From: an uncultured Pseudorhodoferax sp.
GTDB taxonomy: Bacteria > Pseudomonadota > Gammaproteobacteria > Burkholderiales > Burkholderiaceae
Assembly (NCBI GenBank): GCA_913776795.1
Contig: CAJYRH010000230.1
Coordinates: forward strand, 1-6,770
DNA length: 6,770 bases
Direction of reading: 5' to 3'
The position numbers were made by a program, and so were the translations under genes. The notes under the pieces were generated by a model. It did no database searches, was not told where the DNA came from, and saw nothing but the letters and a program-made list of their open reading frames with translations. Shown one piece after another: positions 1 through 5,471 of the stretch. Position 1 is the stretch's first letter. Each line of letters begins with the position of its first letter.

Positions 1-950
1 TCCACCACCTGCTGGCTGCGCACGGCGCTGGCATCGGCGGCCAGGTTGGGCCGGTGCTGCTCGCTGGTCTGCTCGGTCTGCGAGAAGTCGACCTCGGCCG
101 TGACCTGGGCCTTGACGTTGTTGCGGCCGACCACCGGCTCCAGGATGTCCATGATGCGGCGCGTGTACTGCTGCTCGATCAGCGAGACGTATTGCAGCTG
201 CTGGGCATCCACGCTGCTGCCGGATTCCGGCGCACCCGACAGCAGCTTGCCCGTGTCGTCCAGCACGCTGACGGCCGTGGGGTTCATCTCGGGCACGCTG
301 GAGGCCACCAGATGGACGATGCCCGCCAGCTGGGCGCGGTCCAGCGTGCGGCCGGCGCGCAGCGTGACCAGCACCGAGGCCGAGGGCTTTTGCTGCTCGC
401 GGAAGAAGCCGTTCTGGTTCGGCAGCGCCAGGTGCACGCGTGCGCTCTCCACCGAGGCGATGGACTGGATCGAGCGCGTGAGCTCGCCCTCCAGGCCGCG
501 CTGGTAGCCCAGGCGCTCCTGGAACTGGGTCATGCCGAAGCGGTTGTTCTCCATGAGCTCGAAGCCCGCCACCGAGCCCTTGGGCAGGCCCAGCGAGGCC
601 AGGCGCAGCCGCACGTCGTGCACGCGGTCGGCCGGCACCATGATGGAGCCGCCGCCCTCGGAATGCCTGTAGGGCACGTTCATCTGCGTGAGCTGGGCCA
701 CGATGGCGCCGCCGTCCTTGTCCGTCAGGCCGTTGTACAGCGTGCGGTATTCGGTGCGGTTGCCCATCATGAAGCCGACCACGATCACCAGCAGCAAGAG
801 GCCGATGCCCAGCCCGAGACGGATGCGCTGGGCCCGGTCCAGCCGCGCCAGCCGTTCGGCGAGCGGCGAGGTGGCGCGTGCGCCCGCGGCGGCGGGTTCC
901 GCAGGAGCGGGGACCAGAGGACCGGCAGGGAGTTCGGCAACGGCGGACAT
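1..950 (-). CDS. fliF: Flagellar MS-ring protein FliF, N-terminal part (cut by window edge)
   Basis: FliF forms the MS ring in the inner membrane, the base on which the flagellar rod, the C ring and the export gate assemble. Reading leftward from the ATG at 950-948 gives 316 uninterrupted codons and then the window ends, so the C-terminal periplasmic region, second membrane segment and FliG-binding tail are not seen. Visible parts: a Pro/Ala-rich cytoplasmic N-terminus (about 1-40), one membrane segment (about 45-62, LGLGIGLLLLVIVVGF), then the YscJ/FliF-type ring-building region. Family hallmarks are GFELME (129-134), FGMTQFQERLGYQRGLEGEL (138-157), ARVHLALP (170-177) and HLVASSVPEMNP (213-224). 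A second ring-building domain begins near 250. No good ribosome binding site precedes the ATG, so the start is less certain than the identity. It is divergent from fliE, as in enteric bacteria. The usual fliFGHIJ operon would continue to the left, but this cannot be seen. Confidence 0.96.
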   Translation of the reverse strand, partial: MSAVAELPAGPLVPAPAEPAAAGARATSPLAERLARLDRAQRIRLGLGIGLLLLVIVVGFMMGNRTEYRTLYNGLTDKDGGAIVAQLTQMNVPYRHSEGGGSIMVPADRVHDVRLRLASLGLPKGSVAGFELMENNRFGMTQFQERLGYQRGLEGELTRSIQSIASVESARVHLALPNQNGFFREQQKPSASVLVTLRAGRTLDRAQLAGIVHLVASSVPEMNPTAVSVLDDTGKLLSGAPESGSSVDAQQLQYVSLIEQQYTRRIMDILEPVVGRNNVKAQVTAEVDFSQTEQTSEQHRPNLAADASAVRSQQVV

Positions 951-1125
951 CGTCTTGGGGCACGCCGCGCGGGGCGGACGTACGCATTGGGGTGATGCGG
1001 CGGATTATTCGGAGATCCGGCCGGATTCTTGCCCGGATAAGCGCGCGGATTGGCCGGCATTTCCAGCCATGGCGGGCGCCGGCGACCACTAGCATTGCCG
1101 CCATCGCCCCTGCCAGGACTGCGCC
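951..1125. promoter_or_regulatory. Divergent fliF/fliE intergenic region
   Basis: This 175-bp spacer lies between the two divergent start codons and must hold the promoters for both fliF and fliE. I see no consensus sigma-28 or sigma-70 promoter. It contains a perfect 12-bp palindrome, ATCCGGCCGGAT (1015-1026), and four direct CGGAT motifs at 1001, 1022, 1034 and 1046. A partial sigma-54-like match, CGGCCGGATTCTTGCC (1018-1033), has GG and GC at the canonical -24/-12 spacing and TTGC at -12, but only about 8 of the 12 defined bases match. It would fire toward fliE with a leader of roughly 90 nt. The regulatory role is clear from position alone; the specific site is speculative. Confidence 0.5.
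1115..1118 (+). promoter_or_regulatory. Ribosome binding site of fliE
   Basis: AGGA sits 7 nt before the ATG at 1126 and supports that codon as the fliE start. Confidence 0.6.
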
Positions 1126-1449
1126 ATGGACCTTCGCCTCACCCCATCGATCGGCTCTGCCATTGCCCGCCCGGCGACGGCCGCCAGCCCGGCCGCGCGC
1201 GGCGTCGCGGCCGAGCCCAGGGAGCAGGCGGGCTTTTCCACCGCGCTCAAGAGCGCCCTGGGGTCCGTGAGCGGCGCCCAGGGCGAATCGGGCCGGCTCT
1301 CGCGCGAGGTGCAGCTCGAGAACCCCCAGGTCAGCCTGGAAGAGACCATGGTGGCGATCCAGAAGGCGCAGATCGGCTTCCAGGCCACGCTGCACGTGCG
1401 CAACCGCATGGTGCAGGCCTACACCGACATCATGAACATGCAGGTCTGA
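1126..1449 (+). CDS. fliE: Flagellar hook-basal body protein FliE
   Basis: FliE is a small secreted basal-body protein that links the MS ring (FliF) to the proximal rod, and is among the first substrates of the flagellar export apparatus. The 107-residue product matches the usual family length of about 100-110. The N-terminal third is Ala/Pro-rich and poorly conserved. The diagnostic part is the C-terminal half: NPQVSLEETMVAIQKAQIGF (66-85), then QATLHVRNRMVQAYTDIMNM (86-105), the helical rod-type end. There is no Sec signal peptide, as expected for a type III export substrate. The gene stands alone, transcribed away from fliF and toward fliT, with a hairpin 25 bp past its stop. This single-gene, fliF-divergent arrangement is also seen in enterics. 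Start chosen on the AGGA ribosome binding site and the family length. Confidence 0.95.
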   Translation: MDLRLTPSIGSAIARPATAASPAARGVAAEPREQAGFSTALKSALGSVSGAQGESGRLSREVQLENPQVSLEETMVAIQKAQIGFQATLHVRNRMVQAYTDIMNMQV

Positions 1450-1473
1450 ACGACCGCCGCCCCCCCAAACGAC

Positions 1474-1498
1474 AAGAGCCGCCCATCGGGCGGCTCTT
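1474..1498. terminator. Bidirectional hairpin terminator between fliE and fliT
   Basis: AAGAGCCGCCC (1474-1484), loop ATC, then GGGCGGCTCTT (1488-1498) form a perfect 11-bp stem. On the plus strand it is followed by TGCTTTGG; on the minus strand by a T-rich stretch, TGTCGTTT. It lies in the 86-bp gap between the convergent ends of fliE and fliT, so it most likely ends transcription from both sides. The U-tracts are short, so efficiency is uncertain. Confidence 0.8.
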
Positions 1499-1535
1499 TG
1501 CTTTGGCGGTGGCACCGGGCCACCGCGGCGGCAGC

Positions 1536-1835
1536 TCAGTGCAGCAATTGCGGCCGGCTGTCCAGCATGTACTCGAACTGCGTGAGCCAGGGCTCGGTGA
1601 GGCAGCGGATCTCGGCGTCGTTGCGCAGGATGCGCTGCATGATGCGCGCCTTCTCCCTGCGCTGCTCGGCCGTGAGCTGCTCGGTCTGCGACTGGTGGCG
1701 CAGCTGCTCGATCAGCACGGCGCAGGCGCCCTCGTGGCGCACCACCTCGTCCCAGTCTTCCTGCTGGGCGGCCCGCAGCATCTTGACGCTGCTGTCCTCG
1801 ATGGCCTTGTAGTAGTCGATCAACATGTGCGGCAT
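1536..1835 (-). CDS. fliT: Flagellar export chaperone FliT family protein
   Basis: FliT-type proteins are short helical chaperones that bind the C-terminal end of the cap protein FliD before export; in enterics FliT also restrains the regulator FlhDC. The 99-residue product fits the family length and is predicted to be mostly alpha-helical and charged. It starts MPHMLIDYYKAIEDSSVKML and contains DWDEVVRHEGACAVLIEQL (27-45) and IMQRILRNDAEIRCLTEPWL (65-84), segments I associate with betaproteobacterial FliT. FliT sequences diverge widely, so the call also leans on position directly after fliS. The start is ambiguous: ATG at 1835 leaves 8 nt after the fliS stop. A TTG at 1847 would add four residues and overlap that stop, and ATG at 1826 would shorten the protein. 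The nearest AGG-type sequence is about 13 nt from ATG 1835 and too close to the TTG, so no choice is clean. Anti-FlhDC activity here is not shown. Confidence 0.85.
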   Translation of the reverse strand: MPHMLIDYYKAIEDSSVKMLRAAQQEDWDEVVRHEGACAVLIEQLRHQSQTEQLTAEQRREKARIMQRILRNDAEIRCLTEPWLTQFEYMLDSRPQLLH

Positions 1836-1843
1836 GGTGTTGC

Positions 1844-2269
1844 TCAAGCCGCCTGCTGGCCGGCGGGAGTGGCGATGCTCTTCCAGGCGCCGTAGACCGG
1901 CACGATCAGGTCAATCACTTCTTGGATCATCGGCGCGTCGTTGTGGATGTTGGCTTTTGTGAGCCGGCTGATGCTGTAGTTGTAGACACCGCGCAGGTTG
2001 GTCGCCAGCTCGCCGCCCGCCGCATCGTTGAGGGCGGCTTTCAGCCCCTCGTCGATGATGCGCACGGCCCTGCCGATTTCCTTGCCCTTGGTTTCGATGT
2101 CGCCCCGCATTGTCGCCGCGTGCGCCTGGCGCAATGCGGAGAGCAAGCCCTCATAAAGCAGGCAAATCAGCTGATGGGGGCTGGCGCCCTCGACGCTGGT
2201 CTGGGTGCCGACGCGTTGGTAGGCGGCTGCGGAGCGGGAACTGACCGAGGTGAACATCGAAGAGCCCAT
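1844..2269 (-). CDS. fliS: Flagellin export chaperone FliS
   Basis: FliS binds the C-terminal D0 segment of newly made flagellin in the cytoplasm, preventing early polymerisation and delivering it to the export gate. The 141-residue all-helical product carries the family signature: a short N-terminus with AYQRV (16-20), then TSVEGASPHQLICLLYEGLL (24-43). The later helices contain GRAVRIIDEGLKAALND (66-82) and LRGVYNYSISRLTKANIHND (92-111), the flagellin-cradling helical bundle. Two Met starts are possible, at 2269 and at residue 5 (2257). Neither has a clear ribosome binding site; many relatives begin at the equivalent of MFTSVSSR, so the shorter form is a real alternative. The gene is 78 bp after fliD with its own sigma-28-type promoter in the gap, and is tightly linked to fliT. 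It presumably serves both flagellins in this window, since most of their C-terminal ends are conserved. Confidence 0.96.
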   Translation of the reverse strand: MGSSMFTSVSSRSAAAYQRVGTQTSVEGASPHQLICLLYEGLLSALRQAHAATMRGDIETKGKEIGRAVRIIDEGLKAALNDAAGGELATNLRGVYNYSISRLTKANIHNDAPMIQEVIDLIVPVYGAWKSIATPAGQQAA

Positions 2270-2291
2270 GAAACTGTCGTTGATGTTGTGG

Positions 2292-2318
2292 TTATCGGCA
2301 GATGGGCGCGGGACTCAA
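2292..2318 (-). promoter_or_regulatory. Sigma-28 (FliA) promoter upstream of fliS-fliT
   Basis: Read on the minus strand, TTGAGTCC (2318-2311), an 11-nt spacer, then GCCGATAA (2299-2292). The -10 element is identical to the classical FliA consensus and the 11-nt spacing is canonical. The -35 element matches TAAAGTTT at four of eight positions (T, A, G, T). It ends 22 nt before the fliS ATG, leaving room for a short leader. It should give late-class transcription of the two chaperones independently of read-through from fliD. Confidence 0.7.
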
Positions 2319-2347
2319 GGCTTTCGATGCACGAATGACGGCCTTGG

Positions 2348-3790
2348 TCACTCCTTCTTGTTCCACTGGCTGACCTGCTGGTCCATGTAGTTGGCCAGCG
2401 CCTGCAGCGTGCCCATCTTCACGTCCAACGCGGTGTATGTCTTGCGCAGGCGCGCTTCGGCCGATGTGGCGCGGCCCTCCACCTTGCTCTGCTCGTCCAG
2501 GTTGCGCTGCGATTCGCGGTCGAGCGCATCGGTCTTGTTGTTCAGCAGTCCGTCGAACGAGAGCAGCTCGCCGGTGTAGCGCTTTATGCTGGCGGCAAGG
2601 CCCGTGCTCGTGCCGTCCGGATTGCGCTGGATGAACAGCTTCTTGACGTTGTCCAGATCGTCGAGCGCCTTGCTCAGCTTGGCACCATCGACCTTCAGGT
2701 TGGTGTCGCCCACGGCACCGTTGCTGCCGAGATTGATGCCGATGGAAGACAACGTCGTGAACGTACCCCCCGCAACGCTGGCCGTCAGCACGGAACGCAG
2801 ACTGTTGCGCAAACCCACCGCGGTGGAATCACCCTGCAACTCACCTGCGGTCTTGGTTTCCTTGTCGTACTTGGTTGCGTCGCCCAACATGGTGTTGATG
2901 GCGTTGTAAGCGTCCACGAAATCCTGGACATTCTTGGTCATGGCCCCCTTGTCGACCGTACTGGTGACCAGCGCATCGGAGTTCTGGGCCGTGACGGCGT
3001 TCAGCGAGATCGTCAGGCCCGGAACGGCATTGACCAGCTCGTTCTTGGCCGAGGTCACGGTGATGCCGTTGATCGTCGCCACGGCATCCTGCGCCTGCTG
3101 GTAGGTGTTGGCCGCCATGCCCAAGGTGGGCTGCGCCAGATCGAATGACAGGCGCGACAGGCCGGCGTTGTCGCTGTTGTTGCCGTCGTCGTCGGCGGTC
3201 GTGATGCGAAAGCCGGACACCGCACCGGTCGCGTTGGAGCGTAGCATCAACCGGTCGCCCGAAGCGTCGGTCAACACCGTTGCCACCACCCCGGCACCGG
3301 AGCCGTTGATTTTGGCCGCGACCTGGGCCAACGTGTCCGTGGCACCGACGGTGACGTTGACGGCCGCTTCGGTGCCCGCAGTGAACACACCGGCATTCCA
3401 GCTGCCCAACTCCAGGGTCAACTGTCCCGAGCCGATGGTGCCGCCCGCTGAAATGGCCGTGGAGACGGTGGACTGCGATTGCGCCAATTTCTGCACGCCC
3501 ACCGAGAAACTGCTCGCTGCGGCAATGCCGGAGACGCTGACCGACACAGCGGACTCGTTCGAGGACTTGACGGCCAGTGCATTCCAGCCGCTGTCCAGCG
3601 CCAGCTTGGAGGCCGCGTCCTGCAAGGTCGAGACCAGCGCCTTGACCTGCGCGTACGAGGAGACTTTGGTGTCGATCTGCGCGGCCTTCACCTTCAGCCC
3701 ATCGAGCGGCTTCTTCTCCAGCGCCACGAGCTTGGTGATGATGTCCTCGACCTGCAGGCCACTGCCGATGCCGATGGATGAAATGGCCAT
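2348..3790 (-). CDS. fliD: Flagellar filament cap protein FliD (HAP2)
   Basis: FliD is exported through the flagellum and forms the oligomeric cap at the filament tip, where it guides folding and insertion of incoming flagellin. The 480-residue product is typical in length. The N-terminal FliD_N region begins with the hallmark IGIGSGLQVEDIITKLVALE (6-25), followed by a coiled-coil leg and the segment FSVGVQKLAQSQS (95-107). The middle (about 110-230) is beta-rich and Ser/Thr/Gly-rich, corresponding to the variable head domains. The FliD_C region (about 230-465) contains FVDAYNAINTML (291-302), GELQGDSTAVGLRNSLRSVL (316-335) and LSSIGINL (347-354). A long charged C-terminal helix (about 420-480) ends MDQQVSQWNKKE; the FliD C-terminus is where FliT normally binds. 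There is no Sec signal. The start at 3790 is supported by AGGAGAT 4 nt before the ATG. It follows fliC by 116 bp with a hairpin in between, so its expression depends on read-through or on its own promoter, which I could not identify. Confidence 0.97.
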   Translation of the reverse strand: MAISSIGIGSGLQVEDIITKLVALEKKPLDGLKVKAAQIDTKVSSYAQVKALVSTLQDAASKLALDSGWNALAVKSSNESAVSVSVSGIAAASSFSVGVQKLAQSQSTVSTAISAGGTIGSGQLTLELGSWNAGVFTAGTEAAVNVTVGATDTLAQVAAKINGSGAGVVATVLTDASGDRLMLRSNATGAVSGFRITTADDDGNNSDNAGLSRLSFDLAQPTLGMAANTYQQAQDAVATINGITVTSAKNELVNAVPGLTISLNAVTAQNSDALVTSTVDKGAMTKNVQDFVDAYNAINTMLGDATKYDKETKTAGELQGDSTAVGLRNSLRSVLTASVAGGTFTTLSSIGINLGSNGAVGDTNLKVDGAKLSKALDDLDNVKKLFIQRNPDGTSTGLAASIKRYTGELLSFDGLLNNKTDALDRESQRNLDEQSKVEGRATSAEARLRKTYTALDVKMGTLQALANYMDQQVSQWNKKE

Positions 3791-3868
3791 GCGAATCTCC
3801 TAGCGCGGCAAACGCAAAAACGCGAAACGGCGGACAGGGTAGCACCCCCGCCCGCCATCCGAAGCGCC
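3791..3868 (-). promoter_or_regulatory. fliD leader with strong ribosome binding site
   Basis: AGGAGAT (3801-3795 on the minus strand) sits 4 nt before the fliD ATG and is the best Shine-Dalgarno match in the window. The remaining part of the fliC-fliD spacer, downstream of the fliC hairpin, has no convincing sigma-28 or sigma-54 promoter; TGCTACCCT on the minus strand is only a weak extended -10-like sequence. Confidence 0.6.
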
Positions 3869-3894
3869 GAAAAGCGCCCCTTTTCAAGGGCGCT
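3869..3894 (-). terminator. Intrinsic terminator after fliC
   Basis: On the minus strand AGCGCCC (3894-3888), an 8-nt loop, GGGCGCT (3879-3873), then a short T run and C. The stem begins 12 nt past the fliC stop codon. A GC-rich 7-bp stem with a 4-T run is a plausible intrinsic terminator, perhaps partial, that would make the fliC transcript the dominant one relative to fliD. Confidence 0.7.
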
Positions 3895-3906
3895 CGCCGG
3901 TGCGGT

Positions 3907-5118
3907 TTACTGCAGCAGGGCCAGTACGCCCCGCGGCAGCTGGTTGGCCTGGGCCACCATGGCGGTCCCGGCCTGTTGCAGGATCTGGGTGCGCGACAGG
4001 TTGGCGGTTTCCTTGGCGAAATCGGCGTCCACGATGCGGCCACGGGAGGCCGACAGGTTCTCCACCTGGATCTCGATGGAGCCCACCGAGTTCTCGAAGC
4101 GGCTCTGCAGGGCACCCAGGTTGGCACGGGCGTTGTTCACCTGGTCGATCGCGCTGTCGATCTTCTTCATCGCCACCCAGGCGTTGCGCTGGGTATCGAT
4201 GGTCAGGGTGTCGATCCCCAGGGCGTCGGTCGTGGTGTCGGTGGCGTCGATGGACGAATCGATGGCCGCGGTGGAACCAAAGTTGTCCGCCGTGAAGCCG
4301 TTCAAGGTCATGGCGACGGTGTCGCCATTGGAGTCCAGCTTGGACGACACGATGTCGATGCTGTAGGTGCCCGAGGCATCCTTCGTCAGGAAAGCCGTCA
4401 CGCCGGTGTCGGCCGACTTGCGGTTGATGGCCTCGATCATCTGGCCCATGCGCTCGGTGCCGGAGCTGGCTTCCTTGATCGGCCCCAGGTTCCAGGTGTT
4501 GGTGCCGTCCTGGATGTTCAGCGTCGAAGCCTGCGTGATGGCAGACAGGTCCGTGACGGTCGACGCGTCGATGCCGGAGTCGTTGCCGTACGCATAGGCC
4601 ACCTTGGCCAGTCCGGCAGCGGAGCTGTCGGTCAGCGCACCGACCGTGATGTTGTCGCCCGAGTTGGCGCCCACCTGGAACACGGCGCCGGAGAAGCTGC
4701 CGTCCAGGATCTTGGTGCCGTTGAAGCTGGTCTGCTTGGCCACGCGGTCGATTTCGTCGACCAGCTGGGCCACTTCGGACTGCAGCGCGGCGCGGTCGGC
4801 CTTGCTGTTGGTGGCGTTGGACGACTGCACGGCCAGTTCGCGCATGCGTTGCAGCATGTCGCCGACCTTGCCGAGCGCGCCTTCCGCCGTCTGCGACAGC
4901 GAAATGCCGTCGTTGGCATTGCGCGCGGCCACCGTGTTGCCACGGATCTGCGTGTTCATGCGCTCGGAGATGGCCAGGCCGGCTGCGTCGTCCTTGGCGC
5001 TGTTCACGCGCAGGCCGGAGGACAGGCGCTGCATGGACATCGCCAGCGAGCTCTGCGAAGAGCTCAGGTTGCGCTGCGCATTGAGCGAAATGGTGTTCGT
5101 GTTGATGGTCGAGGCCAT
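3907..5118 (-). CDS. fliC: Flagellin FliC (filament subunit), copy 1
   Basis: Flagellin is the subunit that polymerises into the flagellar filament. The 403-residue product has the conserved N-terminal D0/D1 helices (1 to about 140) with INTNTISLNAQRNL (5-18), SGLRVNSAKDDAAGLAISER (34-53) and LQRMRELAVQ (89-98). The last is the D1 segment that in beta/gamma flagellins is recognised by TLR5. A short central domain (about 145-300) follows, then C-terminal D1/D0 helices with LGALQSRFENSV (334-345), RGRIVDADFAKETANLSRTQ (359-378) and QAGTAMVAQANQLP (382-395). There is no Cys and no Sec signal, as usual. The start at 5118 is set by GGAG 6 nt upstream; a TTG at 5130 overlaps that ribosome binding site and is unlikely. 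Oddly, the extreme C-terminus is PRGVLALLQ instead of the usual PQxVLxLL pattern. It is divergent from a second flagellin gene about 85% identical at protein level. Confidence 0.97.
   Translation of the reverse strand: MASTINTNTISLNAQRNLSSSQSSLAMSMQRLSSGLRVNSAKDDAAGLAISERMNTQIRGNTVAARNANDGISLSQTAEGALGKVGDMLQRMRELAVQSSNATNSKADRAALQSEVAQLVDEIDRVAKQTSFNGTKILDGSFSGAVFQVGANSGDNITVGALTDSSAAGLAKVAYAYGNDSGIDASTVTDLSAITQASTLNIQDGTNTWNLGPIKEASSGTERMGQMIEAINRKSADTGVTAFLTKDASGTYSIDIVSSKLDSNGDTVAMTLNGFTADNFGSTAAIDSSIDATDTTTDALGIDTLTIDTQRNAWVAMKKIDSAIDQVNNARANLGALQSRFENSVGSIEIQVENLSASRGRIVDADFAKETANLSRTQILQQAGTAMVAQANQLPRGVLALLQ
4386..4461 (-). repeat. 76-bp perfect inverted repeat shared by both flagellin genes (copy 1)
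   Basis: These 76 bases of fliC are identical base for base, on the opposite strand, to 6129-6204 in the second flagellin gene. They encode the central segment from the Gly of SSGTERMG to the Leu of TAFL. The neighbouring codons on each side differ between copies (TCC versus TCG before; ACG versus AGC after). Confidence 0.9.
4673..4743 (-). repeat. 71-bp perfect inverted repeat shared by both flagellin genes (copy 1)
   Basis: Identical to 5847-5917 on the other strand. It encodes the end of the N-terminal D1 region, from VAKQTSFNGTKIL to the Val of FQV. It is flanked by a silent CGC/CGG difference on one side and GTG/GTC on the other. Confidence 0.9.
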
Positions 5119-5178
5119 GAAAAACTCCAAAAAAGCGGCAAAACGCCGATCACAACGCCAGCACCGCGCTGGCCGCCC

Positions 5179-5205
5179 TGACCGGTGGCGGCGAGAAAGA
5201 CTTTG
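5179..5205 (-). promoter_or_regulatory. Candidate sigma-28 promoter of fliC (weak)
   Basis: On the minus strand CAAAGTCT (5205-5198), an 11-nt spacer, then ACCGGTCA (5186-5179). Against the FliA consensus this is 6 of 8 in the -35 and 5 of 8 in the -10 with ideal spacing. It would start transcription about 50 nt before the fliC ATG. Flagellin genes are usually FliA-dependent, which favours it, but the -10 is poor. Confidence 0.35.
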
Positions 5206-5213
5206 ATTCCAAA

Positions 5214-5229
5214 GGCTTTTTCTCTGCCA
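5214..5229 (-). promoter_or_regulatory. Candidate sigma-54-like site upstream of fliC (weak)
   Basis: The minus strand reads TGGCAGAGAAAAAGCC. It has TGGCA at -24 and GC at -12 in the correct register, but AA in place of the usual TT before GC. It lies about 95 bp before the fliC ATG. It competes as an explanation with the sigma-28-like site just downstream. Confidence 0.25.
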
Positions 5230-5239
5230 CTTTGCCGGT

Positions 5240-5264
5240 CAATGGGATCCTTGCAGACCCATTG
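5240..5264. repeat. Inverted repeat CAATGGG-N11-CCCATTG
   Basis: CAATGGG (5240-5246) and CCCATTG (5258-5264) are perfect 7-bp inverted half-sites with an 11-bp spacer. The half-site centres are 18 bp apart, not far from two helical turns. It sits upstream of both fliC promoter candidates and could be an operator, but I cannot match it to a named regulator. Confidence 0.4.
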
Positions 5265-5297
5265 CACAGGTTTTCGGACCGCCCGCGGAAAACTTGA

Positions 5298-5314
5298 GGG
5301 CCTGTTTCAGGCCC
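5298..5314. repeat. Short perfect hairpin in the leader of the second flagellin gene
   Basis: GGGCCTG (5298-5304), loop TTT, CAGGCCC (5308-5314) make a perfect 7-bp stem. No T-run follows on the plus strand. On the minus strand a weak T-rich stretch follows (TCAAGTTTTCC), so it could stop leftward read-through, or act as a structured leader if transcription toward the second flagellin starts upstream. Confidence 0.45.
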
Positions 5315-5457
5315 GGCGCAGAAAAGGCGCAACTTTCGGACGCTTTTCAAGCGTATGCACGCGCGCCGGCTCACCAAAATTCCCAGCACGCCCAGGAACG
5401 TGGGCGCCGACGGCTCGCCGACCTGGCCAGCCGAACCGGTTCCACCCTTGGACAAGC

Positions 5458-5462
5458 AGGAG
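5458..5462 (+). promoter_or_regulatory. Ribosome binding site of the second flagellin gene
   Basis: AGGAG lies 9 nt before the ATG at 5472. It fixes this start in preference to the upstream in-frame ATG at 5355, which has no such site. Confidence 0.75.
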
Positions 5463-5471
5463 CACCTTTCA

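Larger units (their letters stand above)
5119..5471. promoter_or_regulatory. Divergent intergenic region between the two flagellin genes
   Basis: This 353-bp spacer has no convincing gene and is richer in A/T runs than its neighbours. Toward fliC it contains the GGAG ribosome binding site (5125-5128), a small CGGC/GCCG hairpin followed by six Ts just upstream of it, and two weak promoter candidates listed separately. Toward the second flagellin it contains AGGAG (5458-5462) and two short perfect hairpins: GGGCCTG-TTT-CAGGCCC (5298-5314) and ACGCTT-TTC-AAGCGT (5340-5354). A dyad CAATGGG-N11-CCCATTG spans 5240-5264. The ribosome binding regions of the two genes do not resemble each other, suggesting separate control. 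Confidence 0.7.

Noticed and set aside
54..995. Long plus-strand open frame opposite fliF, and similar long frames opposite fliD and both flagellins (for example 3778-5181, 5469-6251 and 5150-5986).
   Set aside because: These are GC-bias shadows: compositions rich in His, Gly, Ala or Ser/Arg with no family features. The antisense frames in the two flagellins resemble each other only because the genes do.
1033..1040. CCGGATAA upstream of fliE as a sigma-28 -10 box.
   Set aside because: Six of eight matches, but the sequence at the -35 position (1014-1021) shows no resemblance to the consensus.
5119..5129. TTG at 5130 as the fliC start, adding MEFF.
   Set aside because: It would overlap the GGAG ribosome binding site that serves the ATG at 5118, and flagellins begin MAxxINTN.
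5145..5152. GCCGATCA on the plus strand, a near-consensus sigma-28 -10 box pointing toward the second flagellin.
   Set aside because: The sequence 11 nt upstream (5126-5133) does not resemble a sigma-28 -35, the site lies in the fliC 5' leader, and it would give a leader of more than 300 nt. Possible but unsupported.
5234..5241. GCCGGTCA on the plus strand as a sigma-28 -10 box for the second flagellin.
   Set aside because: Six of eight matches, but no -35 at proper spacing; the nearest CAAA is 20 nt away instead of about 15.
5355..5471. In-frame 39-codon extension upstream of the second flagellin, beginning ATG at 5355.
   Set aside because: It has no ribosome binding site, is Pro/Arg-rich and unlike flagellin N-termini, whereas AGGAG precedes the ATG at 5472 and the protein from there aligns with copy 1 from residue 1.
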